Source of the DNA: Duganella sp. OV510 | GTDB lineage: Bacteria > Pseudomonadota > Gammaproteobacteria > Burkholderiales > Burkholderiaceae_D | NCBI RefSeq assembly: GCF_900100205.1 | Contig: NZ_FNEQ01000013.1 | Coordinates: 97,857-161,856, forward strand | Direction: 5' to 3' | Length of the DNA stretch: 64,000 nucleotides | Shown here: positions 34,204 through 41,947 of the stretch, piece by piece | Position numbering within the stretch: position 1 is the stretch's first letter | How the letters are laid out: every line of letters starts with the position of its first letter | Made by a program: the position numbers and the translations under genes | The notes under the pieces: model-generated | What the model was told of the DNA's origin: nothing | The model's database searches: none | Seen by the model: the letters and a program-made list of their open reading frames with translations, nothing else

Positions 34204-34420
34204 TGCCAGCGGCGTGCAGCGTCGACAGTCGCCAGCCGACGGTGCGTTGCGTGATGGCGATGTCGGCGGGTGGGATCTTCTTGTCGCGCAGATAGCGTCG
34301 CAGCGTTTCCGACGTAATGCCCAGCATTTTATACAGGTCCTGACGATAGATGATGCGGTCGTCAGGGGCAGTCTTGTTTTGGACGACTGCTAAACTTGTC
34401 GTGGGTTCGTGATTGCTCAT
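34190..34420 (-). CDS. AlpA/excisionase-like HTH protein
   Basis: 76 residues. The segment IIYRQDLYKMLGITSETLRRYLRDKKIPP is a MerR/AlpA-type winged helix-turn-helix, as in the excisionases that accompany P4-type integrases. It is the last gene of the leftward operon and converges on int, the lambda-like place for xis. DNA-bending during excision is the expected job; direct regulation of int is the alternative. Confidence 0.75.
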   Translation of the reverse strand: MSNHEPTTSLAVVQNKTAPDDRIIYRQDLYKMLGITSETLRRYLRDKKIPPADIAITQRTVGWRLSTLHAAGINLL

Positions 34421-34431
34421 CGCATTTCCTT

Positions 34432-34650
34432 CTAAATCTTATCTGCCTGTTCGGCAGTCGGTTTGTCGTCCAAGGCAAGCTTTGCCTTGGCAATGAAAAA
34501 TTCTGCGCTGCGGATGGCGTCCTGCAGCTGCGAGGAATTCCAGGCTTCCAGACCGCGCTGTATTGCGGTACTGGCATCCTTCAACGGAATAAGAGCGCGG
34601 GCGACGGCGGGCATTGGCTGCGGCGCTGGTGGGGTGGCGAACCGAACCAT
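34432..34650 (-). CDS. Hypothetical phage protein, helical
   Basis: 72 residues, not recognised. After a Pro-rich start it is predicted to be helical (ALIPLKDASTAIQRGLEAWNSS, QLQDAIRSAEFFIAKAKLAL). It is positioned within the leftward early operon, its start touching the stop of the preceding gene. Confidence 0.6.
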   Translation of the reverse strand: MVRFATPPAPQPMPAVARALIPLKDASTAIQRGLEAWNSSQLQDAIRSAEFFIAKAKLALDDKPTAEQADKI

Positions 34651-34883
34651 TAGCCTGCCTCCTGGGCAGTTCGTCGGGCCTGCTCGCGGGCAAGCAAAAC
34701 CCAGCGCCCACGAATGTGGCCGTGCTGCGCAATAAGGTGTTCCCGCTGTTCCGCAGTGAACGTCAAGGCGCGCTTGATGTTGCGGTGGAAGGTGACGCTG
34801 CAGCCATCGGTGGAAACGTAGTCAAGGTAATACTGCTTGCCCTCCAGCGCGCCGCGCAGCACGTAGATTTTCTGCTTTGCCAT
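34650..34883 (-). CDS. Hypothetical phage protein
   Basis: 77 residues (MAKQKIYVLRGALEG...), basic. No family recognised. Start 34883 was chosen because ATG there overlaps the stop of the upstream 250-residue gene; a longer frame to 34922 would run through that gene. Confidence 0.65.
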   Translation of the reverse strand: MAKQKIYVLRGALEGKQYYLDYVSTDGCSVTFHRNIKRALTFTAEQREHLIAQHGHIRGRWVLLAREQARRTAQEAG

Positions 34884-35635
34884 CACGCATCGCCTTTCGG
34901 CGCGGTTTGCCACGCCCACCATGCGCCGCGTGCGGCGTGGAAGGCGTAGTCGTCGTGGTCGTTGGCTTCGCGGGTCAAGTTGTAGCCCTGGCGGCGCGCT
35001 GCTGCTTCAAATTCGGCGCGTTGATCGCCTGCGCCCACAGCAGGCTGTCGGACCCGTTCCGGCGGGTGAATAGGGCAGGGCCAGCGCAGGCTGCCGTTAC
35101 CGCTTGGACAGGAGCAATTAGGGTTCTGGCTATTATGATTGCCTGCCTCCGCAGCACCGCGTCGAATATCGCGCAGGCATCCTGGCCTGCCCTCGCTGGG
35201 GTAGGCGCACGGCGCGTCACCGTCGTTACCGTTGCAGCATGTGCAGTGATTGCCAGCATTGGCGGCAATGCTTCTGTAGCCGTAACGCCTGGCCGCCGCT
35301 GAGTCTACTTGTATCGTTGCCACCTTGGCGCGTTCCTCCGCCAGCATCGACGCGAGCGTCTCGCTGTCCGCGATCTCGCGTTGCAGCCGTTGAAGCGGCG
35401 TTTCGCCGTCCTTGAGATATGGGGCGAAGCCGACCGCGTCAGCGCCGCCCACGTCGGCGCCAGCGACCGTCAGCTTGAACAGGGTGATCGCCGCGTCGAG
35501 CGGGCCGAATATCTGCGGGCGCTGGTGATCCAGCAGAGCGTTCGTGCGAACGTGGAAGCCGCACACGCGTAGCACCTTGATCATTTCTTTATCCGTCTCG
35601 TTGAGAGAGGTTTGGGGCTTTTGTTGCTCAGTCAT
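34883..35635 (-). CDS. Hypothetical phage early protein, Cys-rich centre
   Basis: 250 residues, not assigned. The middle has a dense Cys cluster (HCTCCNGNDGDAPC, PGCLRD, CSCP, PCPIHPP) that could bind metal. The end (EFEAAARRQGYNLTREANDHDDYAFHAARGAWWAWQ) matches a short C-terminal module common in phage early proteins of proteobacteria, of the Ea22-like kind, whose role is unknown. It begins inside the preceding small gene by 8 bases. Confidence 0.7.
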   Translation of the reverse strand: MTEQQKPQTSLNETDKEMIKVLRVCGFHVRTNALLDHQRPQIFGPLDAAITLFKLTVAGADVGGADAVGFAPYLKDGETPLQRLQREIADSETLASMLAEERAKVATIQVDSAAARRYGYRSIAANAGNHCTCCNGNDGDAPCAYPSEGRPGCLRDIRRGAAEAGNHNSQNPNCSCPSGNGSLRWPCPIHPPERVRQPAVGAGDQRAEFEAAARRQGYNLTREANDHDDYAFHAARGAWWAWQTAPKGDA

Positions 35636-35849
35636 TGGAATGCTCCGGTATGGTTATTTCGCATGGGCGCACCGGCTTGGCGCTCCCCTTCAGATAAACG
35701 ACCATTTCGTCGTCGCCATCGTGCCAGCAAAAGCCGGCAATGAATTTTTTGACGCCGTCGTGCAGTACCTGGCGGCAGAGCTGCTTGGCGCGGTGGATGC
35801 GCAGATCGTGTTTATCTGCGTCGTCGCGGTGATGGACGGTGTTGCTCAT
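35628..35849 (-). CDS. Hypothetical small phage protein
   Basis: 73 residues, not recognised. It has a central WHDGDDEMVVYLKG strand pair. ATG 35849 is preferred because it overlaps the stop of the 36-residue membrane protein gene (ATGA); TTG 35867 is in frame upstream but lacks a ribosome binding site. Confidence 0.6.
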   Translation of the reverse strand: MSNTVHHRDDADKHDLRIHRAKQLCRQVLHDGVKKFIAGFCWHDGDDEMVVYLKGSAKPVRPCEITIPEHSND

Positions 35850-35956
35850 GCTGGCCACCAGTTCCAAAGCACCAAGCAGACGAATATCGCGACGCTCACG
35901 AACAGCTCGGTACCGGTCGGCGGCTCGTATTTTGGTGGGGCTTTTTTAACGTTCAT
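35846..35956 (-). CDS. Tiny single-pass membrane protein (36 residues)
   Basis: Too short for usual gene finding, but well supported. ATG 35956 overlaps the stop of the methyltransferase gene (ATGA), and its own TGA overlaps the start of the next gene in the same way. After a charged, Pro-rich N-terminus comes one hydrophobic segment (TELFVSVAIFVCLVLWNWW), so the product is a membrane peptide. Role unknown; phage peptides of this shape often block superinfection or modulate a host membrane enzyme. Confidence 0.7.
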   Translation of the reverse strand: MNVKKAPPKYEPPTGTELFVSVAIFVCLVLWNWWPA

Positions 35957-37833
35957 GCGGCCCTCGCGAATGGCAGTTCATGGGCGGAGTTGGCCCTGAT
36001 GATCGCTGCCGCCGGCGGTGGTGAGACGCTGTTGCCGATCATGCGCACCTGAGCGTGCTGCGGTAGCCGCTTCGTGACGATCTTGCCGCGCGCATTGGTA
36101 TAGGTGTACTCCGGATCAAGGACATAGTCCGGCGGCAAGCCTTGGCAGCCGGCCAATTCGGCCGGAATGAGCATCCGTAGTCCTATGTCGCTTACTTCCC
36201 AGACCACGCCGTGGATAGTGATCAATTCAGGGCGTTCTACCCCTGCTAGGCTTGGGCAATAGGCCCAGAGGAATTCGCGAATTTCTTGCCGGCGCGCCAG
36301 GTATGCGGCGTCCTCGGCGGCGGCGGGCGGCACCAGCTCTGTACGTACTTCGCCATGGTGCAGGCCACCCGCACTGATCGTACCCAGAGGTTCGTTGGCG
36401 GCGGCTGCGTTGCTCGTGCCCCGCAGTTTCACCAGGTTGCTCACCACGACCGCGTGACGGTTTTCGCAGGTGATAGCCGACAGAGGCTCATCGACGCCCC
36501 ATACGGCGTTTTTATTCGATTGGTGGTCGATGCCCGTGACGAAGGCGGCTTGCTGGCTCTCGTCCTTCGGTCGCGACAGAGTCGCCGTGGCAAGCCCGAT
36601 GCGGTCTTTGGTAACGATCGCTGGTAGCGGCTCGTCGAGGCCCGCATTTTGGCTGCCTCCGCTGTAGTATTGGACCAAGGACGCAGTCACCAGGCCAATG
36701 CCATGTGCAGCGCCAGCTGGGCGCGAGCAGTTGCCGCCACTGGTGATGGTGGCGAGGGGTTCGTCCATTCCATGGCCTACGCTGCCGGAGTTGAACTTGG
36801 TGATGTGGGCGGCCATCAGCGCATGCTTGCCGCCGCCGGCGACGACGGTACCCAGTGGCGCGCGGATGTCCTGAACGCGCGGCTTCTGTCCTGGCGCCTC
36901 GCCATAGCCCATTTGCACGATGGCCGCAGCTAACCGGTCGTTGACGATGAACGGGTTGGCAGCATCCTTGACGTAGCGTTCGAATCCTCGGCCAAGCCGG
37001 CGCAAGGTCGGTACAACCAGCGGCTTTTTGCGGCCGAAGATCGAGCGTGTAGGCACGTCCCAGCGGATGAAGTCAGCGGTCGTTTTGAACGGCAGCACTT
37101 TGCCAGCCTGCACGGCCGGCGAGTCCGGCGCACCGTGCGTCGGGGTTGGCCAGCGAATTGGAAGTCCATCACGGCGCATGACCATGTACAGTCGAACACG
37201 GCGCGTAGCAGCGCCGAAGTCGCGCGCTGAGATGATTCGCCACTCGACCGCGTAGCCCAGCCCAGTATACAGGCGCTCCATGGGAAAATCGTCGCCCAGT
37301 ACGGACTTAATTTCTGGCACGTCCGGGTGGTCGGGGGCGATGCCATTCGTGAGCACCGCGATGAAAGCTTCGAACGTGCGGCCCTTGAATTCCTTGATAG
37401 GCTTGCCTTTGGAATCCAGAGGACCCCATCCGAGGAATTCCTCGACGTTTTCCAAGTACATCAGCCGTGGCGCCATGTACACGCCCCATTTCGGCACAAC
37501 CCAGGCTAGGCCGCGCGTTTTCTGGTCGAGTATGTTGTCGCCCTTTGCGCGCGAAAAATGGGTGCACGTAGGGGAGAACCAGACACTGCCTACAGGCTGG
37601 TTCCTAGTTATCTTGATTGGGTCCGGAAGAAACACGTCCTCGGTATAGTGCTTGGTGCCGGGGTGATTCGCTTCGTGCATACACAGCGCTTCGCCGTCGT
37701 GGTTGATCGCGATATCGGGTTCCCGGCCCAGCGCGATGCGTAGTGCGGTGCTGGCGCCGCCGCCGCCAGCGAAATTGTCGATGACCAGCTCATGGCCGAA
37801 ATCGAGCGGAACAGTAAAATTATCGCGTTTCAC
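35953..37833 (-). CDS. Phage DNA (cytosine-5) methyltransferase with repeated target region
   Basis: 626 residues. SAM-binding motif I is DNFAGGGGASTAL (about 19-31). The catalytic Cys90 is in SPTCTHFS, the variant PC loop of phage enzymes. E128-N129-V130 (motif VI), the ATRRVRLYMV region (motif VIII) and GNSV at 600-603 (motif X) follow. Between VIII and X the target-recognition part holds five copies of a (D/N/R)-(E/A)-P-L-x-(T/A)-(I/V) unit at residues 324, 357, 400, 448 and 480. It probably protects phage DNA from host restriction. It overlaps genes on both sides by four bases. Confidence 0.9.
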   Translation of the reverse strand: MKRDNFTVPLDFGHELVIDNFAGGGGASTALRIALGREPDIAINHDGEALCMHEANHPGTKHYTEDVFLPDPIKITRNQPVGSVWFSPTCTHFSRAKGDNILDQKTRGLAWVVPKWGVYMAPRLMYLENVEEFLGWGPLDSKGKPIKEFKGRTFEAFIAVLTNGIAPDHPDVPEIKSVLGDDFPMERLYTGLGYAVEWRIISARDFGAATRRVRLYMVMRRDGLPIRWPTPTHGAPDSPAVQAGKVLPFKTTADFIRWDVPTRSIFGRKKPLVVPTLRRLGRGFERYVKDAANPFIVNDRLAAAIVQMGYGEAPGQKPRVQDIRAPLGTVVAGGGKHALMAAHITKFNSGSVGHGMDEPLATITSGGNCSRPAGAAHGIGLVTASLVQYYSGGSQNAGLDEPLPAIVTKDRIGLATATLSRPKDESQQAAFVTGIDHQSNKNAVWGVDEPLSAITCENRHAVVVSNLVKLRGTSNAAAANEPLGTISAGGLHHGEVRTELVPPAAAEDAAYLARRQEIREFLWAYCPSLAGVERPELITIHGVVWEVSDIGLRMLIPAELAGCQGLPPDYVLDPEYTYTNARGKIVTKRLPQHAQVRMIGNSVSPPPAAAIIRANSAHELPFARAA

Positions 37834-38228
37834 GTGATGTCTTCCGATGACTTTGCGCCGATGGCGTCGCAGAACACTTCAACGGCCGCGACGGCCTCGG
37901 AAAATTTGTTGACGGGGATGCGCACCATAGCGCCGTCGATGCCGGCCACGGCCTGGCGCAGCGCTGCGGCTTCGGTATCTTTCAGGCCGACCTTGCCAAT
38001 GCGTTCAAAGCGGTCGACCACGGCGTTCAGCGTGTCGGTGGCGCGGTCCAGTGCGGGGGCGACCAGGCCCGCGCGGTTCAGCGCCGCCAGCATCTTGGAC
38101 AACGTGTTGTAGGTCACCGGCGACGGCGCGCCGATCAGCGCCTCCGCCGCGAGGCGTAGCTCCAGCGCCAGGCGCCGGTGCGTCTCGGTGACCATGGGCA
38201 CGTTGCCCTTTGGGAGCCGGCGGCGCAT
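37830..38228 (-). CDS. Hypothetical phage protein, helical
   Basis: 132 residues, not recognised; almost wholly helical and Ala-rich. Its stop overlaps the methyltransferase start. The start is uncertain: ATG 38228 lies 2 bases after the stop of the DUF2303 gene, while an internal ATG at 38195 has AAAGGG before it. Confidence 0.65.
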   Translation of the reverse strand: MRRRLPKGNVPMVTETHRRLALELRLAAEALIGAPSPVTYNTLSKMLAALNRAGLVAPALDRATDTLNAVVDRFERIGKVGLKDTEAAALRQAVAGIDGAMVRIPVNKFSEAVAAVEVFCDAIGAKSSEDIT

Positions 38229-38230
38229 GC

Positions 38231-39121
38231 TTACGCCTTGCCGTGCAGGACGGTGTAGCTGCCGGCGCCACGCACCTGCTGGACGTAGCCCTTGAAGGCT
38301 TCCTCCAGCGCGAGGTGAGGGCGGTCCAGTTCGTACCAGAACTTGACCTTGCCGCCGCCCACGCGCAGCTTCAGGCGCGCGTTGATGCGGTAGCCCTCGC
38401 CACCCTTGAATAAGCGTGCGCCGATGGCGAAGGTTCGCGGCACTTCCATTGCGGCCGCGCCGCCAGCGCTGGTGGTCAAGTTTTCGGTGTACTCCAGTTG
38501 CACCTGGCCATTGTCCAGCCGGCGCGCCGAATTGAAGTTGACTTCGTTCTTTGCCTGCAGCGACAGCGCCACCAGCAGAAGCTTGTCTCCGGACGGCTCG
38601 ACCACGTCGGCGATATTGTCTTCCAGATGAATCGCGAACGCCTCTTGATCCATAGCCTTGCCGTCATTCGCTGCCCAGGTCTCGTATTCCTTGCTCAGTG
38701 CTGCCGTGAACACGGCACGGTGGTCGCGCCAGCCGGCGCCGTCGCCGGCACCGACGTTGCCGTGGTCGTTGAAAATCGCGGTCAGCGTGCGCGTGTCGAC
38801 GTCGGCGAAGATGCGCGTCGTTGCCGGACTGCCTTGCTCCTTCACGTAGGTCAGGAAACTGTCCTGATCCGACAGGTACACGGTGCCTTTCTTGCGCGCT
38901 GGCGAAAGGCGAGCGGCATCGATCGCTGCGGTCAGATCGACGTTTTTGTAGCCGTCAGGGACCAGCAGGTGGGTGATGCCGTCCACCGCGATGACGGCAT
39001 TCGAAGCCGCCGCCATTGCCAGCATCTTGCTCAGCGTGCTGGCGTCGAAATGGGCGTGCTCTGCCGGGATGGTTGTCACAGCGGTGCCTTCGGTAGCGCC
39101 TGGTTGATTTTGGTCGATCAT
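38231..39121 (-). CDS. DUF2303-family (YfdQ-like) phage protein
   Basis: 296 residues with the DUF2303 pattern: VAVDGITHLLVPDGYKNVDL-like N-terminus, SFLTYVKEQG, IFADVDTRTLTAIFNDHG, WRDHRAVF and a C-terminal RLKLRVGGGKVKFWYEL. Members occur in the early regions of many siphoviruses (YfdQ of the CPS-53 prophage is one); function is unknown. It overlaps the next upstream gene by four bases. Confidence 0.85.
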   Translation of the reverse strand: MIDQNQPGATEGTAVTTIPAEHAHFDASTLSKMLAMAAASNAVIAVDGITHLLVPDGYKNVDLTAAIDAARLSPARKKGTVYLSDQDSFLTYVKEQGSPATTRIFADVDTRTLTAIFNDHGNVGAGDGAGWRDHRAVFTAALSKEYETWAANDGKAMDQEAFAIHLEDNIADVVEPSGDKLLLVALSLQAKNEVNFNSARRLDNGQVQLEYTENLTTSAGGAAAMEVPRTFAIGARLFKGGEGYRINARLKLRVGGGKVKFWYELDRPHLALEEAFKGYVQQVRGAGSYTVLHGKA

Positions 39122-39468
39122 TGCATTGCTTCCTTCAGTTCAACTGGCTTGCCGCTACCTGCTTCGCGGAGGTCCAGGGTGTGTTGGCGGGGATGGTTGC
39201 GTGACAGGTTGTCATCGTCGGTGACGAAGAAATAGTCGTCGCCGCGTTCCGGCTTCGGTGCCTTGATCGTCACCTTGTCGGTGATGACGACCTTGCTGAC
39301 CTCGTTGCCGCGCGCGGTGGGCTTCACCTTCAGTTCGAGGGTGATGGTGCCGGCCTTGCCGGTGTCGCGCACGGCGGCCAGCAGTTCCTTCATGCCGACG
39401 GTCAACTCGCTGTGCGTGCGGCCGTCGCGAAGGTCTTGCAGGACCAGTGCGAATGCTTTTTGCGTCAT
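39118..39468 (-). CDS. Hypothetical phage protein beside DUF2303
   Basis: 116 residues. Beta-rich centre (GTITLELKVKPTARGNEVSKVVITDKVTIKAPKPE). This gene regularly precedes DUF2303 genes in phage early operons, but I know no function. Overlaps both neighbours by four bases. Confidence 0.7.
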   Translation of the reverse strand: MTQKAFALVLQDLRDGRTHSELTVGMKELLAAVRDTGKAGTITLELKVKPTARGNEVSKVVITDKVTIKAPKPERGDDYFFVTDDDNLSRNHPRQHTLDLREAGSGKPVELKEAMQ

Positions 39469-39650
39469 TGGTTTTCCTCTTGGCGCAGATGGTTGATGGG
39501 CAGCGCCACGGTGCCGCCGTCGATGGTGCTGACAGTGGCTACCTTGGCGCCGTTGCTGATGTCGGTCACGATGTGATCCACCGTGCCGATTTGTAAGCCG
39601 GCGTCACTATGGAAGCTGACGGTGGCGCCGGGTTCGATCACTGCGCGCAT
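39465..39650 (-). CDS. Small beta-barrel-like phage protein
   Basis: 61 residues beginning MRAVIEPG. The pattern GATVSFHSDAGLQIGTVDHIVTDISNGAKVATVST suggests a small SH3-like barrel. Start 39650 is preferred to an upstream frame whose sequence is low-complexity and overlaps the MazG-like gene. No family assigned. Confidence 0.6.
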   Translation of the reverse strand: MRAVIEPGATVSFHSDAGLQIGTVDHIVTDISNGAKVATVSTIDGGTVALPINHLRQEENQ

Positions 39651-39660
39651 GCTTGGGTGA

Positions 39661-40065
39661 TCAGAATTTCTTGCCGCCAGCAGCCAGGCGTGCTGCCGGC
39701 TTGTGGTCGGGGCGCTGCAGATTGAAAGCCAGCTTCTCGGAGATTGCAGCGCCGAGGTCGAAGCCACGGCTGCCGGCTAGGTCGAAGATGCGAATCACGG
39801 CGTCCGCCAGTTCGACTTCGAGCATCTTCCGATTCGGCAGCTTGTCGTCCATCAAGTCCTTGCGTTCGCCCTCCATGCCTTCGGCGATCTCGGAAACGAT
39901 CAGCATCAGCATTTCGCCAGCGTTGCGCTCGATGCGGCGGCCGGTGGCGGGATCGTTCCACCAGCCGCTATGGACGGCGGCGCCGTGGCACTGCTGGTCG
40001 AGGATCTGGCCGGCCGTGAGCAGCGCCGGGGCGTTAAGTTGGAATTGAGGCAGGGCGGTGGACAT
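39661..40065 (-). CDS. MazG-like nucleotide pyrophosphohydrolase
   Basis: 134 residues. The helix pair MLMLIVSEIAEGMEGERKDLMDD followed by EVELADAVIRIFDLA has the ExxE...ExxD metal-binding layout of MazG-type all-alpha NTP pyrophosphatases. This phage subgroup could hydrolyse nucleoside triphosphates or (p)ppGpp during infection. A GGAAGCGAC ribosome binding site precedes ATG 40065. Confidence 0.8.
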   Translation of the reverse strand: MSTALPQFQLNAPALLTAGQILDQQCHGAAVHSGWWNDPATGRRIERNAGEMLMLIVSEIAEGMEGERKDLMDDKLPNRKMLEVELADAVIRIFDLAGSRGFDLGAAISEKLAFNLQRPDHKPAARLAAGGKKF

Positions 40066-40076
40066 GTCGCTTCCTT

Positions 40077-40265
40077 TCAGTCGTTGTCGTTGGCTTGCAG
40101 CTTCTTTACATCGGTGCGTGCGCGGCGCTGCATGTGATACCGCGCGCGGTTTTCAAGAATGATTCGAAGTGCAGGGTGTGCCAGCACTTGCTCCAGCGCC
40201 AGACCCGTTCTCAAGCCGCGATTTGCGACTTCAAGTGCGGCTTGATCTGGCGCTGGCGTTTGCAT
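40077..40265 (-). CDS. Hypothetical small phage protein
   Basis: 62 residues, basic end (HMQRRARTDVKKLQANDND). Not recognised. Four bases separate it from the preceding P-loop gene. Confidence 0.55.
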   Translation of the reverse strand: MQTPAPDQAALEVANRGLRTGLALEQVLAHPALRIILENRARYHMQRRARTDVKKLQANDND

Positions 40266-40268
40266 GGT

Positions 40269-40514
40269 CTACTCGACCAAGCCGGCTTCGCGCATCGCGT
40301 CCTCAAACTTGATCGCGCGCGGGAAGTTAGGATTGGGCTCCAACAGGAAGATGATTGCGTCCTGCGGGATCGGCTTGGTGTCGTGGTCGTAATCCAGCGC
40401 CTGCGACTTGCCGTAGTGCGCCATCAGCGCCTCGGCGTTCTTCGTCTTGCCGACGCCGCGCGGGCCGTAGATAAACACAGCTGCCTCCGACGATTTCTTT
40501 TTGGCTTTTGCCAT
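40269..40514 (-). CDS. Very small P-loop protein (81 residues)
   Basis: Begins MAKAKKKS at 40514 after GGAGCAAC. It has a complete Walker A, IYGPRGVGKTKNAEAL, near residues 15-30, but only about 50 residues follow, too few for a normal ATPase core. HDTKPIPQDAIIFLLEPN may supply a Walker B-like strand. It may be a nucleotide-binding stub or an adaptor of a host AAA enzyme. Function unknown. Confidence 0.7.
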   Translation of the reverse strand: MAKAKKKSSEAAVFIYGPRGVGKTKNAEALMAHYGKSQALDYDHDTKPIPQDAIIFLLEPNPNFPRAIKFEDAMREAGLVE

Positions 40515-40539
40515 GGTGTTGCTCCTGGTGGTGGGGTAA

Positions 40540-41022
40540 TCAGGCTTCGGCGAACCCGGCGGCGACCAAGGCCGCCTGTCGCTCTGGTGCGCGGCTTGCA
40601 TAACCTGCGCTGGTGACCACGCCTTGCTTCTCCAGCTGGAGGCGCACGTCGCCCAGTTGCACGGCGGTCATGTGGTTCAGCATCACGGTGATGATCTGGC
40701 CGGCCTGAATCAACTCCGCCGCGAGTAGGTCGGAGGCGTTTGCCGGCGCCAGTAAACGACGGGGGAGGGCGGCTTTTGCGGCGATATGACGCGCCCAGAT
40801 GGCGCGACCCTCGGCCACGCCGGCGTGGAAGGCGTCGAAGGCTACGGTGCCCGTCTCATACAGATCGTTCAGACGCAGGCCCGCGCTGGCGGTCTCCAGC
40901 GCCTTCTCGACGCCCACGCGGTACGCCTGGCTACGCGCAGGGCGCGATGGCGGGAATGCGGTGGCGATCATGTCGGCGATCTCGATGCGGTTCAGCGGCT
41001 GGATCAGGTCATTCATCTTCAT
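40540..41022 (-). CDS. Hypothetical phage protein, helical
   Basis: 160 residues from ATG 41022, which overlaps the stop of a 54-residue gene (ATGA). Helical and Ala-rich, no family recognised. A longer frame to 41214 would be Arg/His/Pro-rich and cover two well-placed small genes, so it is rejected. Confidence 0.65.
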   Translation of the reverse strand: MKMNDLIQPLNRIEIADMIATAFPPSRPARSQAYRVGVEKALETASAGLRLNDLYETGTVAFDAFHAGVAEGRAIWARHIAAKAALPRRLLAPANASDLLAAELIQAGQIITVMLNHMTAVQLGDVRLQLEKQGVVTSAGYASRAPERQAALVAAGFAEA

Positions 41023-41183
41023 TTGCGGCTCCGGTTCAGAGGGTGGATGGTGATTGCCGGCGCTGCGGTATCGCTGTAGCGTGCGGCGATGAGTTCGCCC
41101 ACGGCGGCGCTGCTGGTGCCGATAGCGAACGAGTGGATGGGCGGGAAACCGGTGCGGCGCACCGTCACGGTGTAGGCGGTCAT
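41019..41183 (-). CDS. Hypothetical 54-residue phage protein
   Basis: A short gene read directly from the sequence: MTAYTVTVRRTGFPP to HPLNRSRK. Its ATG overlaps the stop of the upstream gene and its TGA overlaps the start of the downstream gene, both as ATGA. The composition suggests a small beta-alpha fold. The perfect coupling at both ends supports it despite the length. Confidence 0.65.
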   Translation of the reverse strand: MTAYTVTVRRTGFPPIHSFAIGTSSAAVGELIAARYSDTAAPAITIHPLNRSRK

Positions 41184-41392
41184 GGGGCCACTCGGGCGAC
41201 GACGAGCCGGTCATGGGCGCGCTGCGCCGCTTCGAGGCGCTGCTGGTAATACGTGGCGTTCACGTTGTCGCGCACGTATTTCGTGAGCGTCTCAATCTGC
41301 AATGAGAGCGCCGTGGTTGCCTCGAACAGGTCTTCCCACGTCAAGGCTTTAAGCGCGGCTTCGCGCCCTGGAGAGACATCGTTGGTGGCCAT
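41180..41392 (-). CDS. Hypothetical phage protein, coiled
   Basis: 70 residues, predicted two-helix coil (LFEATTALSLQIETLTKYVRDNVNATYYQQRLEAAQRAHDRL). Not recognised. Second gene of the leftward operon. Confidence 0.6.
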   Translation of the reverse strand: MATNDVSPGREAALKALTWEDLFEATTALSLQIETLTKYVRDNVNATYYQQRLEAAQRAHDRLVVARVAP

Positions 41393-41436
41393 AGCTCGGC
41401 GCTCCGTGTCGGCTGAATTATTGAATAGTCGAATGC

Positions 41437-41853
41437 TTAAATTGCGATGCTGCGGACTGCACGCGCGCGGCCGGCAACCGACTTGCGGAGGGTGTCCTGG
41501 CTGCCGTCGTAGAAGTACTGATACCAGGCATAGTCGGTGTCGACCTCGTGCTGCTCGCCGGACCAGTACCAGGCTTCTTTGAATTCTTCTTTGAGGTTTG
41601 CGAACAGCAGGCTCTGCTCGCGGCGGGTCGGCAGACGACCACCAGCGGCAGCGGCGAAAGCGACGGCGGCGTCCCAGTTCAGCTTTTCATCGCCAGGCAG
41701 CAGGATCAGGTGTTCGTCGGGCTGGCCGTTCTGGCCGCGTGCGATGCCGGCGTAGATGCCGCCCTCAAACGGAGCGCCAATGGTGGCAGGGATGGTTTTC
41801 AGGGAAGGGGATGCGGCTGGTGCAGCGGTTGCGGCTTGGTCGGCGTGCGACAT
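41437..41853 (-). CDS. DUF1566-like phage protein, first gene of leftward operon
   Basis: 138 residues from ATG 41853, which has GGAG 7 bases before it. The C-terminal part (LNWDAAVAFAAAAGGRLPTRREQSLLFANL, then WYWSGEQ) has the C-type-lectin-like pattern of DUF1566/Lcl_C domains, frequent in phage early operons with no known role. It is the first gene after the operator-covered leftward promoter at 41888-41916. Confidence 0.75.
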   Translation of the reverse strand: MSHADQAATAAPAASPSLKTIPATIGAPFEGGIYAGIARGQNGQPDEHLILLPGDEKLNWDAAVAFAAAAGGRLPTRREQSLLFANLKEEFKEAWYWSGEQHEVDTDYAWYQYFYDGSQDTLRKSVAGRARAVRSIAI

Positions 41854-41887
41854 TGTGTTCTCCATCGGTTGGTGAATCGATGGAGGT

Positions 41888-41937
41888 ATATTAAGCGCAC
41901 TTAAAAACAGAAGCAAGAAAAATTTTAGCGCGCTTAA
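41888..41937 (-). promoter_or_regulatory. Leftward early promoter with two repressor-like dyads (pL/OL)
   Basis: On the minus strand TTGCTT (41911-41916) and TAATAT (41888-41893) are separated by exactly 17 bases. Dyad TTAAGCGCACTTAA at 41891-41904 covers the spacer and part of the -10 box. A second dyad, TTTAGCGCGCTTAA at 41924-41937, lies just upstream of the -35 box. The same dyad occurs at cI/cro, so binding of CI here should silence the leftward operon. Confidence 0.8.
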
Positions 41938-41947
41938 ATATTTTGTA

